Below are positions 15,819 through 25,032 of a DNA stretch of 64,000 bases, in pieces. The DNA is taken from the NCBI RefSeq assembly GCF_006965485.1, contig NZ_CP041360.1, positions 4,816,501 to 4,880,500 of the forward strand. The letters are read 5' to 3'. The notes beneath the pieces were generated by a model. The model searched no databases. It had not been told where the DNA came from and was given only the letters and a program-made list of their open reading frames with translations. This DNA comes from Spirosoma sp. KCTC 42546. GTDB lineage: Bacteria; Bacteroidota; Bacteroidia; Cytophagales; Spirosomataceae. A program made the translations under genes and the position numbers. The first letter of the stretch is position 1, and the number at the start of each line of letters is the position of its first letter.

Positions 15819-17909
15819 ATGCTTCAATCCCATGTACTTCGTATACGCTCGCTATTGAACCGTATCGTCAGGAAAAGCGCGCTCCTCATCTTACTTGGTG
15901 TATGTCTTCAGGTTCAGGGGCAAAAAATTGATTCATTACAAAAACAACTCGCACGAACTCGTCTGGATACGAATCGTGTACATACCTTATATGAACTGAG
16001 CTATGCTTACTGGCTTGGCGGTGATGATTCGCTAGCCATCTTCTACGGTATACAATCGGCTCAGTTGGCTAAACGTCTTGGCTTTTTACAGGGCGAGGGA
16101 AAAGCCCGGTTACGTCTTGTTCGTATTGAGGCCGACCGATTAGTTGATGTGCAGGGAGCGTTTGCCCAACTGGATACGGTCCGGCTGATTTCTATTAAAC
16201 TGAAAGACAGACACATGGAGGCCGAGTCTTATATTCGAAAAGCACAGCTTCTGGAAGGCAACCTAACGAGGCAAAAAGAAACTATGCCCCTTTTAGACAA
16301 AGCCAATGCTATTTTTATTGATCTGAATGATAAACCATGGCAGGGGACAGTCTTTAATGAAAAGGCTCAGATTTTTGCCCGTAGCGGACAATTCAGCAAG
16401 TCAGTTGAACTGTATTTAAAAGCCCGGCAGCTTCAGGAGGAAGCAAATGACTTGGCAGGACTACGTTCCACTCTTCCAAATCTTGGTGTAGTTTATTCTG
16501 CGTTGGGTTTGTATACCGAAGCATTAAAAATATTTGATGAGGCCGCTATTGTAGCCAAAAAACGTAACGATAAACTACTTGAGGCATTTTTGCTAAATCA
16601 GCGGGCGGATATTTTCGAAAAAGAGGGTAAGTACAGCGCTGCCTTAACGGCATTGTCCGAGGCCGAAACGATCAACAAAGCCATTCATGCAGTCTATAGC
16701 CTACCAAAGGTATACGCACGTATGGGTAAGGTATATATTAAGCGTAAAGACTACGAAAACGCGCTAAAATTCACCCAACTGGGTGATAAACTGTATCGGG
16801 ATGCTGTCGATCTGGGTGATTTTGTGGACCACATGGTTCAGCTGAACTACGGAAAAATTTATCTGGCAAAAAAACAATACAATCGGGTGCTATCATACGC
16901 AGCAAAAGGATTGGCATTTGCGGAAGAATCAGATCCGCCCTTGCTGGCCGAAGCCGCAGAATATCATTGGTTACTAGCCCAATCGTATGAGGCTACTAAC
17001 CGCACCGATAAGGCATTGTTCCATTATAAAAAATTCAAAATGGCTTCGGATTCACTACTTAATAAAGAATCCCTGCAAAAAGCCACAGCCTCCGCAATGA
17101 ATTATGAATTCGATAAGCAACGGCAACAGACTAAATTAAGCCTACAAACGCTCAAGAACGATAAGCTTACTCAGGCGCGTAATTTTCTGGTTGGCTTATC
17201 GGCACTGGCCATTTTACTCGCGGGAATAATTTTCTGGTCCAATCGGAAGCTAACGGCAAAAAATCATGAACTGACTGTCAAAAATCGGGAAATTGAGGAG
17301 GCTCTTTTTAAAGGCCAGTCTATAGAACGAAAACGGGTTGCCTCAGAACTGCACGATAATCTGAATACCAAACTGGCGGCATTACGCTGGCGCATGGAAG
17401 CTTGGGATGTATCAGACTATAACGAGGAAGACCGTAAATTCTACGCCGGTTTAATTCAGATGCTCGAAGATGTGTATTCGGATGTTCGACAGATTTCCCA
17501 TAACCTGCTACCCACAGAATTGCAAACACAGGGATTGGCTTCTGCTTTACAAACCTTAACGGATAAACTCAATTTTAACCCACACATGCAATTCAGTCTG
17601 GACAAAAGTGGCTTAAAAAAGCGCCCGGACTCTAAAATAGAATTTGAGTTATACCATGTAGTGTTGGAATTGATTAATAATAGTATCAAACATTCTCAGG
17701 CAGACCAGGTAGTGCTAAGTCTGACTCAAAATGCAAGAAAAATCCTTTTGTCGGTGAGTGATAATGGGGTAGGATTTACAATTGACCCGCAAGCCAACGG
17801 AATAGGCATGCGGAATATCCTTGCCCGAGTCGATACACTTGAGGGTACATGCAGGATCGAAAGCTCGCCCGGACATGGAACCCGGGTTGAGATTGAAGTC
17901 CCAGCCTAA
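15819..17909 (+). CDS. TPR-containing sensor histidine kinase (HisKA_3 type)
   Basis: A 696-residue protein. A signal-like N-terminus (LLILLGVCLQVQG) is followed by a periplasmic region of tetratricopeptide-like repeats (about 45-400; e.g. EALKIFDEAAIVAKK, AALTALSEAETINKA, ENALKFTQLGDKLYR). Then come a coiled coil, one membrane helix (about 455-475, FLVGLSALAILLAGIIFW), a second coil, and a HisKA_3 dimerisation domain with the phospho-acceptor H512 in ERKRVASELHDN. The C-terminal HATPase has N-box NNSIKHS and G-boxes DNGVGFTI and GIGMRNI. HisKA_3 kinases normally phosphorylate NarL-type regulators; none is adjacent here, and the next gene is a LytTR-only protein. The domain order is typical of Bacteroidota TPR kinases. 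Confidence 0.9.
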   Translation: MLQSHVLRIRSLLNRIVRKSALLILLGVCLQVQGQKIDSLQKQLARTRLDTNRVHTLYELSYAYWLGGDDSLAIFYGIQSAQLAKRLGFLQGEGKARLRLVRIEADRLVDVQGAFAQLDTVRLISIKLKDRHMEAESYIRKAQLLEGNLTRQKETMPLLDKANAIFIDLNDKPWQGTVFNEKAQIFARSGQFSKSVELYLKARQLQEEANDLAGLRSTLPNLGVVYSALGLYTEALKIFDEAAIVAKKRNDKLLEAFLLNQRADIFEKEGKYSAALTALSEAETINKAIHAVYSLPKVYARMGKVYIKRKDYENALKFTQLGDKLYRDAVDLGDFVDHMVQLNYGKIYLAKKQYNRVLSYAAKGLAFAEESDPPLLAEAAEYHWLLAQSYEATNRTDKALFHYKKFKMASDSLLNKESLQKATASAMNYEFDKQRQQTKLSLQTLKNDKLTQARNFLVGLSALAILLAGIIFWSNRKLTAKNHELTVKNREIEEALFKGQSIERKRVASELHDNLNTKLAALRWRMEAWDVSDYNEEDRKFYAGLIQMLEDVYSDVRQISHNLLPTELQTQGLASALQTLTDKLNFNPHMQFSLDKSGLKKRPDSKIEFELYHVVLELINNSIKHSQADQVVLSLTQNARKILLSVSDNGVGFTIDPQANGIGMRNILARVDTLEGTCRIESSPGHGTRVEIEVPA

Positions 17910-18305
17910 ATCCAGCGAATAAGCCTACTCCATCCTCCCCAGTGTAGGTAGTTTACGACGAGTCGACATGGACAGGATAAAGGCGAAACGCTAGTTCAAT
18001 ACACTACGTTAACCTACAAACTTCGGTTGTCCACTATCCAATTCAGGTTTTTCACAACATTTAGCCCACCCACTTCCGGCAGCACTGTACCTTGCAGTGG
18101 AATTATCCAACCTACCTCTTTTTTAAAGGCAAAAGCCCCAACCAAATCAGGAAGGGGCTTTTTGCATAAGTTGGGTAAGTACTCTTACGCATTAAGATGG
18201 GAACACCATTTCTTAGATGAAAGAGCCTTACTAAGGTCGAAAAAAAACGCCGAGTCCATCAGAATCAGTGTTTTTATATTTCCATCCACTTAAGTTATCT
18301 ACAGT
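17910..18305. other. Intergenic region between the TPR kinase and the LytTR gene
   Basis: It contains one terminator hairpin (18131-18162). An 88-residue frame at 18027-18293 runs straight through that hairpin and has no recognisable features, so it is not called. Confidence 0.5.
18131..18162 (+). terminator. Rho-independent-like terminator
   Basis: AAAAGCCCC (18131-18139) pairs with GGGGCTTTT (18154-18162) and continues into further T residues. It lies about 220 bp after the TPR kinase stop. Confidence 0.65.
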
Positions 18306-18662
18306 ATGAAGCGGTTAGCTGCTGCACAACTTCAACATAACTTTGATCCAGCTCAGGTTCTCTATTTAATTGGTGATGTCAATTACTCTATGGTTCACCT
18401 GGTTAGTGGTAAGGCTATTTTATCCAGCAGAACACTAAAGTGGTATAGTGATCGGTGGCCTCATTTTATTCGTATTCACAAAGCCCACCTTATCAATCCC
18501 GATCAGGTTCATAGCTGTGTGGTGATTTCTTCAACGATAGCGCACCTAATTATGAACGACGGCGCTCGTCTTCCAATAGGTCGACGTCGAATTAGAGAGG
18601 TTATTGATCAATTAAGCAGTGATCTTCCAAAAAATTCCATAGTTGGCTATTACGCTGAATAA
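18306..18662 (+). CDS. Stand-alone LytTR DNA-binding domain protein
   Basis: A 118-residue protein that is almost entirely a LytTR domain: VLYLIGDVNYSMVHLVSGKAILSSRTLKWY, then FIRIHKAHLINPDQVHS and a GARLPIGRRRIREVIDQL ending. LytTR domains bind DNA with a ten-stranded beta fold. Here no receiver domain is attached, unlike AlgR/AgrA-type regulators. Such one-domain LytTR proteins are frequent in Cytophagales and may respond through partner proteins. The upstream kinase is of a type that does not usually pair with LytTR proteins, so a functional link is only possible. Confidence 0.85.
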   Translation: MKRLAAAQLQHNFDPAQVLYLIGDVNYSMVHLVSGKAILSSRTLKWYSDRWPHFIRIHKAHLINPDQVHSCVVISSTIAHLIMNDGARLPIGRRRIREVIDQLSSDLPKNSIVGYYAE

Positions 18663-18717
18663 GCCTGACCAATTAGACAGATTCAGAGTAATAGGCAGGC
18701 CCTTTTGGCTGATCAAT

Positions 18718-19551
18718 TTATTTAATGGGTAGCTGAATCATTGTTGACGTACCACTCCCAAGCTGAGTAGTAGGCAGTTGGCCGTTCCACTTCTTTATCC
18801 ACTCCTGTTGCACCAGCAAAGGCGTTAACGTCTTTTGTTTCAGTTCATTGGCTCTGGCTTCCGCTTCTGCTTCAATAATTTTTGCGCGGGCAATCCCACT
18901 CGCTTTTGTCACAGCGATTTCGGCACTTGCTTTTTCTGCTGCCACCTGGTTATTCAAACGCAGGGCATTTTGTACAGCCGTATTCTTGGCATCAATCATA
19001 GCCTGTAATGATTCAGGTGGGGTCAGGTTTGAGGTAATGTTCTCGAATGAGAATCCATCGTCGGTCAATGATTTACGAAGTTTAGCCTCGACCTGTTCTT
19101 CAAAACCAACCCGGTTATTGACTAATGAATCGGGAGTAAACGTATTAGCTACATCACGGTAGGAGTTATATACAATTGTCCTCAGGATATTATTTTCAAT
19201 GTCGGGAAGCTCCTTTCGATACTTTCGATATACGTTAGCACCTTGACCTTTAACCAGATGATAGTTTAATGTGGGGTCAATTTTGAACAGGGTACCTCCT
19301 TTGGCGCTAACAGTAAATGGGTCAAAATCTTTGGTCTGGGTAAACGTAGGATATTGTTCGATGAATGAAGTAAGCGGATTATAAAATATCCAGCCTGTTA
19401 CATTTTCAATATCAGATGCCCCCCGGTCGGAGCCTATTTTGCTGACTTTAATACCTTCGTGACTGGCATCCACAGTGGTGCAACTTTTACTTAGTAAGAG
19501 TACTGCCAACAGGGCCACAACAGAATAGATTACAATCCGTAGTTTGCTCAT
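18718..19551 (-). CDS. SPFH/prohibitin-like membrane protein
   Basis: A 277-residue protein with one N-terminal membrane anchor (about 7-22, VIYSVVALLAVLLLS), a SPFH (band 7/prohibitin) domain over about 25-190 including EGIKVSKIG and NILRTIVYNSYRDVANTF, and an alanine/glutamate-rich coiled coil (about 195-245, AAEKASAEIAVTKASGIARAK) typical of prohibitins. Family members form large ring oligomers at the membrane and influence protease and lipid organisation. The start overlaps the stop of the upstream 63-residue membrane gene (ATGA), implying coupling. The cysteine at about 24 after a hydrophobic stretch is notable, but the context looks like a membrane anchor rather than a lipobox. Confidence 0.85.
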   Translation of the reverse strand: MSKLRIVIYSVVALLAVLLLSKSCTTVDASHEGIKVSKIGSDRGASDIENVTGWIFYNPLTSFIEQYPTFTQTKDFDPFTVSAKGGTLFKIDPTLNYHLVKGQGANVYRKYRKELPDIENNILRTIVYNSYRDVANTFTPDSLVNNRVGFEEQVEAKLRKSLTDDGFSFENITSNLTPPESLQAMIDAKNTAVQNALRLNNQVAAEKASAEIAVTKASGIARAKIIEAEAEARANELKQKTLTPLLVQQEWIKKWNGQLPTTQLGSGTSTMIQLPIK

Positions 19552-19739
19552 TTTACGTTAAAGGGATTTTTAGTGAATGCTCTTGTCTTTAGAGAGACTA
19601 CGATTACCCCAACCAGGAAGAAAAGTCCGGCAATATTGAGGTACGTGTTTTTCTGGTTAAGTAATGTAAAGCCAGCATCAACAGCGAGCATGAACAGTAC
19701 TGCCCAGGCCAGAATAAGGAAAACTCGTTGAATACTCAT
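19548..19739 (-). CDS. Small two-helix membrane protein coupled to the SPFH gene
   Basis: A 63-residue protein with two hydrophobic helices (about 5-26 and 35-52) and a basic C-terminus. It overlaps the SPFH gene start by four bases, so it is probably made together with it. No family is recognised. Confidence 0.65.
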   Translation of the reverse strand: MSIQRVFLILAWAVLFMLAVDAGFTLLNQKNTYLNIAGLFFLVGVIVVSLKTRAFTKNPFNVK

Positions 19740-19946
19740 CGATTAAGGAAATTGATTTTCTGCTGGCTAAGGTAATTACGGCCGTAGTTGTCAGGTAATT
19801 ATTTTGTTTAAATGGACAAAATGGGCGTTTTTACTACCTTTTGTCTGTATGGGCTAATTCGTGTGGTAGTAATGATCCTTGTTCGTACACATCTATTTAT
19901 TGTCAAACAGGCTCTCAACAAGGGGATTTGACACGATATGGACAGG

Positions 19947-20171
19947 TCATTTCGTCAACCCATTCGATCCATCTACATCGGTGGATTTGTCTGCAATTTT
20001 TCTAACATTTTCCGGCGATACAATTTTGACCATACCACTACCGTCCAGCTTAACTTTAAGCCTACCGCTGGAGGTCCAGTGAATTACGGTGGCCATGTAA
20101 AGACCCCGAAAGAATCCTTTCACGGTCTTTTCGACACTAACGCGGTCACCTGGGGAAATGACAGAATTCAT
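19947..20171 (-). CDS. Small hypothetical protein, SH3-like appearance
   Basis: A 74-residue soluble protein, with SPGDRVSVEKTVKGFFRGLYMATVIHW then GRLKVKLDGSGMVKIVSPENVRKI. The 'GDRV ... G.V...' rhythm and the following VK.DG..., V.PENVRKI resemble small SH3-like barrel proteins (Tudor/KOW type). Function unknown. It lies between two small minus-strand genes. Confidence 0.55.
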   Translation of the reverse strand: MNSVISPGDRVSVEKTVKGFFRGLYMATVIHWTSSGRLKVKLDGSGMVKIVSPENVRKIADKSTDVDGSNGLTK

Positions 20172-20198
20172 AGGTGGTGGAGTTTTTGAATAGATCGC

Positions 20199-20381
20199 TC
20201 AATCAGACTCCTCAGTAAACACTTTACGAATCTGGTATACGCAGGCCATAAAGAGCATGATATTGATAAACAGGCCGAAATAATGACTTTTCGGATCATC
20301 TCGATACGTGGTCACTACATAGCAAATTGCCATCATACAGCCTACCCAAAAAATCACCTGAGCCCACTTCCATAAAGTCAT
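20199..20381 (-). CDS. Small two-helix membrane protein
   Basis: A 60-residue protein with hydrophobic segments at about 8-24 (VIFWVGCMMAICYVVTT) and 36-52 (YFGLFINIMLFMACVYQI) and an acidic C-terminus. No family is recognised. It lies 27 bp upstream of the SH3-like gene in the same direction. Confidence 0.55.
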   Translation of the reverse strand: MTLWKWAQVIFWVGCMMAICYVVTTYRDDPKSHYFGLFINIMLFMACVYQIRKVFTEESD

Positions 20382-20786
20382 TGTAATGTAATGATTAGTT
20401 GTTGAACATCGGGTTCCCCTGCTTTCTACTAAAGGCAGTACACAGAACTGTTTAATTACTGGCTAGTTCAGCGGATATCGCCTATTCCAGGCACTTTTGC
20501 AGGTGTCCTGCTCATACATCAAGGCGTACAAACTATCAGCAGGGCATTTTTTCTCTAGTACTAGTAAGGCCAACAAAGTAGTATGTGCCTTCACTTTCTA
20601 AATTCTCTAAAGGAAACTATTATCATTTCCCTGTCGTGCATTGCAGGCAAAAAATAGCTGATTCATCAGAAAAAATTACACGTAGCTCTTTTAGCTATAT
20701 CCTCATAATGAATACCTTACATTAATAATCTTGCAAATAAGACATAAAACTTTAATTTATCAGGGAGGTTCTGGGGTGGCTTTTGT
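20382..20786. other. Non-coding stretch between divergent genes
   Basis: No gene, RNA or clear hairpin was seen in this 400-bp gap; it should contain promoters for both flanking genes. Confidence 0.45.
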
Positions 20787-20794
20787 TATGTTTG
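20787..20794 (+). promoter_or_regulatory. Putative -7 element TATGTTTG before the response regulator gene
   Basis: TATGTTTG matches TAnnTTTG and lies 37 bp before the ATG at 20832. No clear -33 box is seen. Confidence 0.35.
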
Positions 20795-20831
20795 AAAAGA
20801 TAATTTATTCATATCTAGTTACTCCCAGTCT

Positions 20832-21275
20832 ATGACATTGCCATCTCTACCTAAGAGCCTCTCGGATAAGTTAGTGTATTTGGTAGACGATGACGAGGAA
20901 GATGCTTTCCTCTTTGAGATGGCTATCCACGAAGTCATACCCTATTGCCGATTACGTATTTTCTATAATGGCCTAATTATGCTGGAAGTTATGGCCGACC
21001 CAGCCGCTAAACCTAATCTCATTTTTCTGGATATACAAATGCCTTATCCTGATGGATTAGAAGTATTGATGAATCTAAAAATCAATCGACAATGGGCTGA
21101 TATTCCGGTTATTATGCTAACTGGAATTGAAGATGATGATAAAATCTCATTAGCCTATCAGCTCGGAGCACAATCAGTTATTAATAAGCCCGAGACTCAC
21201 AGTCAACTTCTGGATATTGTCATAAATATTCGGGAATATTGGTTTAAGACCGTGCGCCTTCCTGGTCAGGCATAA
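20832..21275 (+). CDS. Single-domain response regulator (CheY/Rcp1-like)
   Basis: A 147-residue protein consisting of one receiver domain: acidic cluster VYLVDDDEEDA, phospho-acceptor Asp in NLIFLDIQMPYPDG, the conserved Thr in IPVIMLTG, and Lys in INKPETHSQ. There is no output domain. Regulators of this subtype (the DDDxxD start is typical of Rcp1-like proteins) act in phosphorelays or on kinases. No kinase is adjacent. The 3' end overlaps the 3' end of the convergent gene by about 30 bp. Confidence 0.9.
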   Translation: MTLPSLPKSLSDKLVYLVDDDEEDAFLFEMAIHEVIPYCRLRIFYNGLIMLEVMADPAAKPNLIFLDIQMPYPDGLEVLMNLKINRQWADIPVIMLTGIEDDDKISLAYQLGAQSVINKPETHSQLLDIVINIREYWFKTVRLPGQA

Positions 21276-21648
21276 ACGGAATTACATGTTGTTCTAAATG
21301 CTGAAGTGATTGTAAATAGTCCTTAAGATCTTGTTCTGTTGCGAAGAGCTTAGGTTCTTTGATCGGTAATGTCAGCTTCAACGGCATTTTAACCAAATCA
21401 CTATAAATTCCTATTGGCTTTAGCTCATAAACAGTAGTGGCTACTTTCAATTCGTAAGTGTCCAGTGGTTGATCAATCACGCTCATTTCCTCCAATCGAC
21501 CATCAAAGAAGATACGTTCTATTTGAGCCTGAAAGTAAGGATAGGTAGGCCCTTTTTTATTTGCAAGGCGTTGGCCATGCTCTTGATTGACAAAAACAAT
21601 ATCCCCTACCTTGAATGGCAATTCAATAGGTGTAAACGTAATAGTCAT
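21244..21648 (-). CDS. Hypothetical protein
   Basis: A 134-residue soluble protein beginning MTITFTPIELPFKVGDIVFVNQEHG, with strand-rich N-terminal half (KVGDIVFV, QAQIERIFFDG, ELKVATTVYELKPI) and a helical acidic tail (TEQDLKDYLQSLQHLEQH). No family is recognised. It is convergent with the response regulator and overlaps its end by 32 bp. Confidence 0.6.
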   Translation of the reverse strand: MTITFTPIELPFKVGDIVFVNQEHGQRLANKKGPTYPYFQAQIERIFFDGRLEEMSVIDQPLDTYELKVATTVYELKPIGIYSDLVKMPLKLTLPIKEPKLFATEQDLKDYLQSLQHLEQHVIPFMPDQEGARS

Positions 21649-21868
21649 AGTGGTAAGTTTTAGACAATAATACTGAGGAAATCCCTTGCTTACAACGCCC
21701 TAGCCTTAGTTTAACACAAGTGCTCTTTCAGGAAGGGAATCCTGCGTTTTACGCATCAACTCTGATAGCCCTACCTATTTTAATGCCACAAAGGGGATAT
21801 GGACTGCGTAGTAGATAGTAGCGATTGCGGGCTCTGAATGGAGTCTACATTTGGTGTGGATAGAGTAG

Positions 21869-21902
21869 AAAGGCTGGCTCTACTAGAGTCAGCCTTTTTT
21901 TG
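21869..21902 (+). terminator. Terminator-like hairpin with T-run
   Basis: AAGGCTG-G-CTC pairs with GAG-T-CAGCCTT and is followed by a run of T residues. No gene ends upstream on this strand within 550 bp. Confidence 0.65.
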
Positions 21903-22035
21903 TGTTACCTTCTGTAGCTTATACGTCCTATAGACTAAGCAAACGCTCTACCGATTAACCCGGTACTTGTTTGTGTTCGTGTAGTTCATTGAACCTGCCA
22001 GACAGGCTCGTGAACCACATATATGGGTATATGGG

Positions 22036-22067
22036 AAACGCTGACTCTTCTGGAGTCAGCGTTTTTT
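22036..22067 (+). terminator. Terminator-like hairpin with T-run
   Basis: AAACGCTGACTC (22036-22047) pairs with GAGTCAGCGTTT (22053-22064) perfectly, and seven Ts follow the GCG. No upstream gene explains it. Confidence 0.7.
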
Positions 22068-22138
22068 TGTGGCTATGTAACTTTTGGTAAAATTCTGAGT
22101 CTCAAGGATACATTACCCGTACACCCATATATACATTT

Positions 22139-22166
22139 GTAGCCCCTTCGTAATTGAGGGGGCTAC
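22139..22166 (+). terminator. Hairpin, possible terminator
   Basis: GTAGCCCCTTC (22139-22149) pairs with GAGGGGGCTAC (22156-22166) with one mismatch, followed by TTGTTTTC. Confidence 0.5.
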
Positions 22167-22406
22167 TTGTTTTCGGTCCTATATACATCCAGGGGAATCT
22201 TAATTAAATCAGCTCTATAAGCCTATTTGCTGACGCATTCTACAAAGAGGTGAGTTAAAACTCGGTTCCATCAGCAATACTATCTGATTGTCCACTGCCT
22301 GCAACGTTATCTGTTAGTACATTGTAAGCTGGCATGGGCAATGATCAATGACACACAGACCCATAAGTATTATACTACACAGCCCACATTTCATCAATTC
22401 GTATAA

Positions 22407-22440
22407 GCAACAAAGCCCGATGGTGGTCGGGCTTTGTTGC
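22407..22440 (-). terminator. Terminator of the minus-strand secreted-protein gene
   Basis: GCAACAAAGCCCGA (22407-22420) pairs perfectly with TCGGGCTTTGTTGC (22427-22440) across a six-base loop, 21 bp past the stop of the gene at 22461. Confidence 0.65.
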
Positions 22441-22460
22441 TTAATTTAACCTTTCGGCTC

Positions 22461-22832
22461 TTACTGCATGGCAATCGTACGGCTGGTCTGTTGAACAGGC
22501 GTCGACAGATTTACTTGTTTCCGAATGCTGCCTTCACTCGATTTTACTTCCAGCTCATACTCTCCGTCGGCCAGTTGATCAACGTTCATCTTCATAGCAT
22601 ACCTGGCTTCTTTCTTGCCAATAGTTTGCTGATACAGCACCTCATTGTTTTTGTCGCGAAGCAATACTACGACTGGCGTTTCGGTTGATTTTTGGACAGC
22701 CACCCGGATTTCATGGTTGATCGTCACATACGCACTGGCATCGAACGAAAGCGTTTTAGGGGTTGTAGGGTTAATCAGGGAAGAAGCACTCAATAAAATA
22801 GAGGCTGCTAGTTTGCTCATTGGTAGTAACAT
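22461..22832 (-). CDS. Small secreted protein
   Basis: A 123-residue protein with a weak signal peptide (MSKLAASILLSASSL after an upstream MLLP) and a mature part that reads like one immunoglobulin-like or DUF3244-like strand domain: EIRVAVQKSTETPVVVLLRDKNNEVLYQQTI, MKMNVDQLADGEYELEVKSSEG, IRKQVNLS. The LADGEYELEV motif occurs in the last part of many Bacteroidota sorting or Ig-like domains. It may start at Met5. A 16-bp palindrome lies 73 bp upstream. Confidence 0.7.
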   Translation of the reverse strand: MLLPMSKLAASILLSASSLINPTTPKTLSFDASAYVTINHEIRVAVQKSTETPVVVLLRDKNNEVLYQQTIGKKEARYAMKMNVDQLADGEYELEVKSSEGSIRKQVNLSTPVQQTSRTIAMQ

Positions 22833-22904
22833 GGTAGTAATGCGTTAACTGTTTTAAGATGTTGTTTACTGAGTTAATTTAGTAAGTCCAAAGCTCGTGC
22901 CAAT

Positions 22905-22920
22905 TCAGTATATATACTGA
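22905..22920. promoter_or_regulatory. Perfect 16-bp palindrome, possible operator
   Basis: TCAGTATATATACTGA is its own reverse complement. It lies in the 5' region of the minus-strand secreted-protein gene, a position suited to a dimeric repressor or activator. Confidence 0.4.
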
Positions 22921-23154
22921 CAAACAGCAGGTTACCTCCTGTACTGATTTTTAGTAGTGTCCAGAACTGGACAAGCCTTGTTCACTTGCGGACAAAATTA
23001 GGGCAAGGCATTACGAACAGAAATCCATATTTGACCAGATGTTGAAATCAGGCAATAAAGCGTATAAAAGGGGAGATAAATGGTAAAACCCGTGAAGCAC
23101 CAGGCACAGGCTATTGCCGTCGGGAAACCAAACGATCAATGTGCTTATCCCCTA

Positions 23155-24442
23155 TCAATGCCACCGAAGTGCATTGATGTTGTGGCCAATATTCGTACCT
23201 TCTGCCAGACCTACTTCATTATCATGCCGGGTATGAATACCGCCCATCAGCCGAGAATCAGCACATTCCAGCGCAGCCGCCCCAAATGAGGTGTAGTGCC
23301 GGGCTTCATAGGTTATTGAATACAATCTATAATTCGGAAAATACTGAGCATTATTCGCAGGGCTTGGATTAGCAGGCAGCTCAACTTTTACATAGATTTC
23401 ACAACGATTCGCGAGGGTATTATCCGTGAATGAAAAACCAGGGCTATATAAGTCGGTTAGAACACTCGCTGTAGCAGCCGATTGAACCGCATGGCCTGAA
23501 TAAAACGAATAAAGGCATCGGCTACGGCCATACCCTCACGGGCGTAGGTTTCAGCCGCTTTTACTAAATTGACATGGCTATTGCGGATGGCAATCGTAGC
23601 CAGATTATAGGAGTGCCCAGGGGGCGAACAGGTTTCCGTTGAATCATCTCCCCATCACATGACAGTGGCCTGGTCGGTTTCAGTGAGGGTGTGTTTCCGG
23701 TCGAATTCTTCTTTATACATACTAATTACTGGTTGTATCAGTCAAGTAGACCAAAGGTTTTGGCAATGGCAGTTGACTATTACGCGCTGAGAATGTTCGG
23801 TTCTTTCCCCAGGTTGGATGCATCGGAATTTTTGTGTTCGATTGCCCAATCAGAGGAGTACCCATAAGCCAGTACCTACCGGCCGTACATAATCTATGGG
23901 GAAATTCTGCTCATATCCCTGATGTCCGCCATCGTTTTTCGACCATTCAAAAATTTTCGCAGCTATAGCTTTACCAAATTGCTCAGAGCGCTCCACAACC
24001 TCGGGGCTATTTCGAGCTGCATAATAGGTATGTATTGCTCCTGCCAGAGAATCAACAGGATGCGTTTTTTCGGTATAGGCATAGAGCGCTTTAAGCATAT
24101 ACGCCTGTCCGGCATTAGAGCTAGTTCCCAGCAATACGTCTTCTTAAGGTCAGGTTTGGGTAACGAAAGGGTATCAGACAGCTTACAAATGACTGACCGA
24201 TAGGTAGGAGAAGCAAACACAACGGTTTCGTACATGGTCAGGCCCAGATAGCCAATGGCTCGGAAACCATAGGTAGGCGTATTCTTCGGGGCTTTTGTCA
24301 TAACCCGAACGGTCATATCTGCCCAGCTAGTAGCAACTGGCTCAATGACTAAAGCAGAGGTACTAAACTGAGCATATGCTGAATTGCTACAAACACAGAA
24401 CAAAAATACGTTAACTATACAAATTGCAGTTAAATAGTTCAC
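23155..24442 (-). pseudogene. Vanadium-dependent haloperoxidase / PAP2-like phosphatase pseudogene
   Basis: Pieces of one protein appear in order but in different frames. A signal peptide and N-terminal region run from 24442 (MNYLTAICIVNVFLFCVCSNSAYAQ ... MTVRVMTKAPKNTPTYGFRAIGYLGLTMYE). A second block at 24134-23850 in another frame reads SNAGQAYMLKALYAYTEKTHPVDSLAGAI ... GGHQGYEQNFPIDYVRPVGTGLW. Then come PLIGQSNTKIPMHPTWGKNRTF, CSPPGHSYNLATIAIRN (the PAP2 SGH-type motif), and finally GGIHTRHDNEVGLAEGTNIG ending at 23155. At least three frame changes and in-frame TAG/TGA codons separate them. The motifs match secreted PAP2/vanadium haloperoxidase-like proteins of Bacteroidota. The gene is clearly decayed. 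Confidence 0.85.
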
Positions 24443-24603
24443 TAAACTATGAGACCGTTTTAAATACAGGAATTACTTAACAAAAAGTTTGCCTGTTACT
24501 AGTAATAATCTACTACCAACAGGTACTCTGTAAAACCAAATGAATTTATTGACATTCCAAGCAATCCCTCCTAACTTGGTAACTAGTCAAACCATTTTTC
24601 AAG

Positions 24604-24735
24604 ATGTACCCAACTAAAGAATACGATGCCGAAGGCGATTATTACGGAGTGATTTACAGGGGTAGCCTGATTAAGCCTATTCTGGGAATTATGCTGGCTG
24701 TAGGCGTCTGGTGGTTCCTGAGGAGACGTAGATAA
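24604..24735 (+). CDS. Very small membrane protein (43 residues)
   Basis: The frame ATG at 24604 to TAA at 24733-24735 encodes MYPTKEYDAEGDYYGVIYRG, one hydrophobic helix (about 23-39, IKPILGIMLAVGVWWFL) and a four-arginine C-terminus. The acidic N-terminus, single helix and positive tail follow the positive-inside rule and look like a real small membrane protein. No family is recognised. Confidence 0.5.
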   Translation: MYPTKEYDAEGDYYGVIYRGSLIKPILGIMLAVGVWWFLRRRR

Positions 24736-25032
24736 ACAAATTTTCTTTACTCACAGCATCTCTGGAGGAAATGTTTTTTTTCTTTATTATTGATTTAGTG
24801 GTCTTTATGACAATTTTTAGCTACTAAATGCATCATGAGTTTGCTTTATAGAGTTTTAGTTGTTTATTTAACTTTTAGACCGTTTCGTACTATTTAAATC
24901 CTTATTGGTTCAAATAATCCGTTTTAGGTAAATCCAACTAAACAATATCTACGTATAGTGACTTTTATGAATATGTACTATTAGATTGGTTGGAATTCAG
25001 GTCAGTCATACAATTAATAAAACTCAACCACC

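Larger units (their letters stand above)
21649..22406. other. Gene-free region with three plus-strand terminator-like hairpins
   Basis: No credible protein gene occurs in about 760 bp, yet three hairpins (21869-21902, 22036-22067, 22139-22166) occur in a row, the first two with runs of seven T on the plus strand. Between the first two lies a further structured segment in which CCTG CCAGA CAGG is nested inside GTAGTTCA...TGAACCAC. This suggests short non-coding transcripts. Confidence 0.5.

Noticed and set aside
18027..18293. 88-residue open frame between the TPR kinase and the LytTR gene
   Set aside because: It runs through a terminator hairpin and has no recognisable sequence features.
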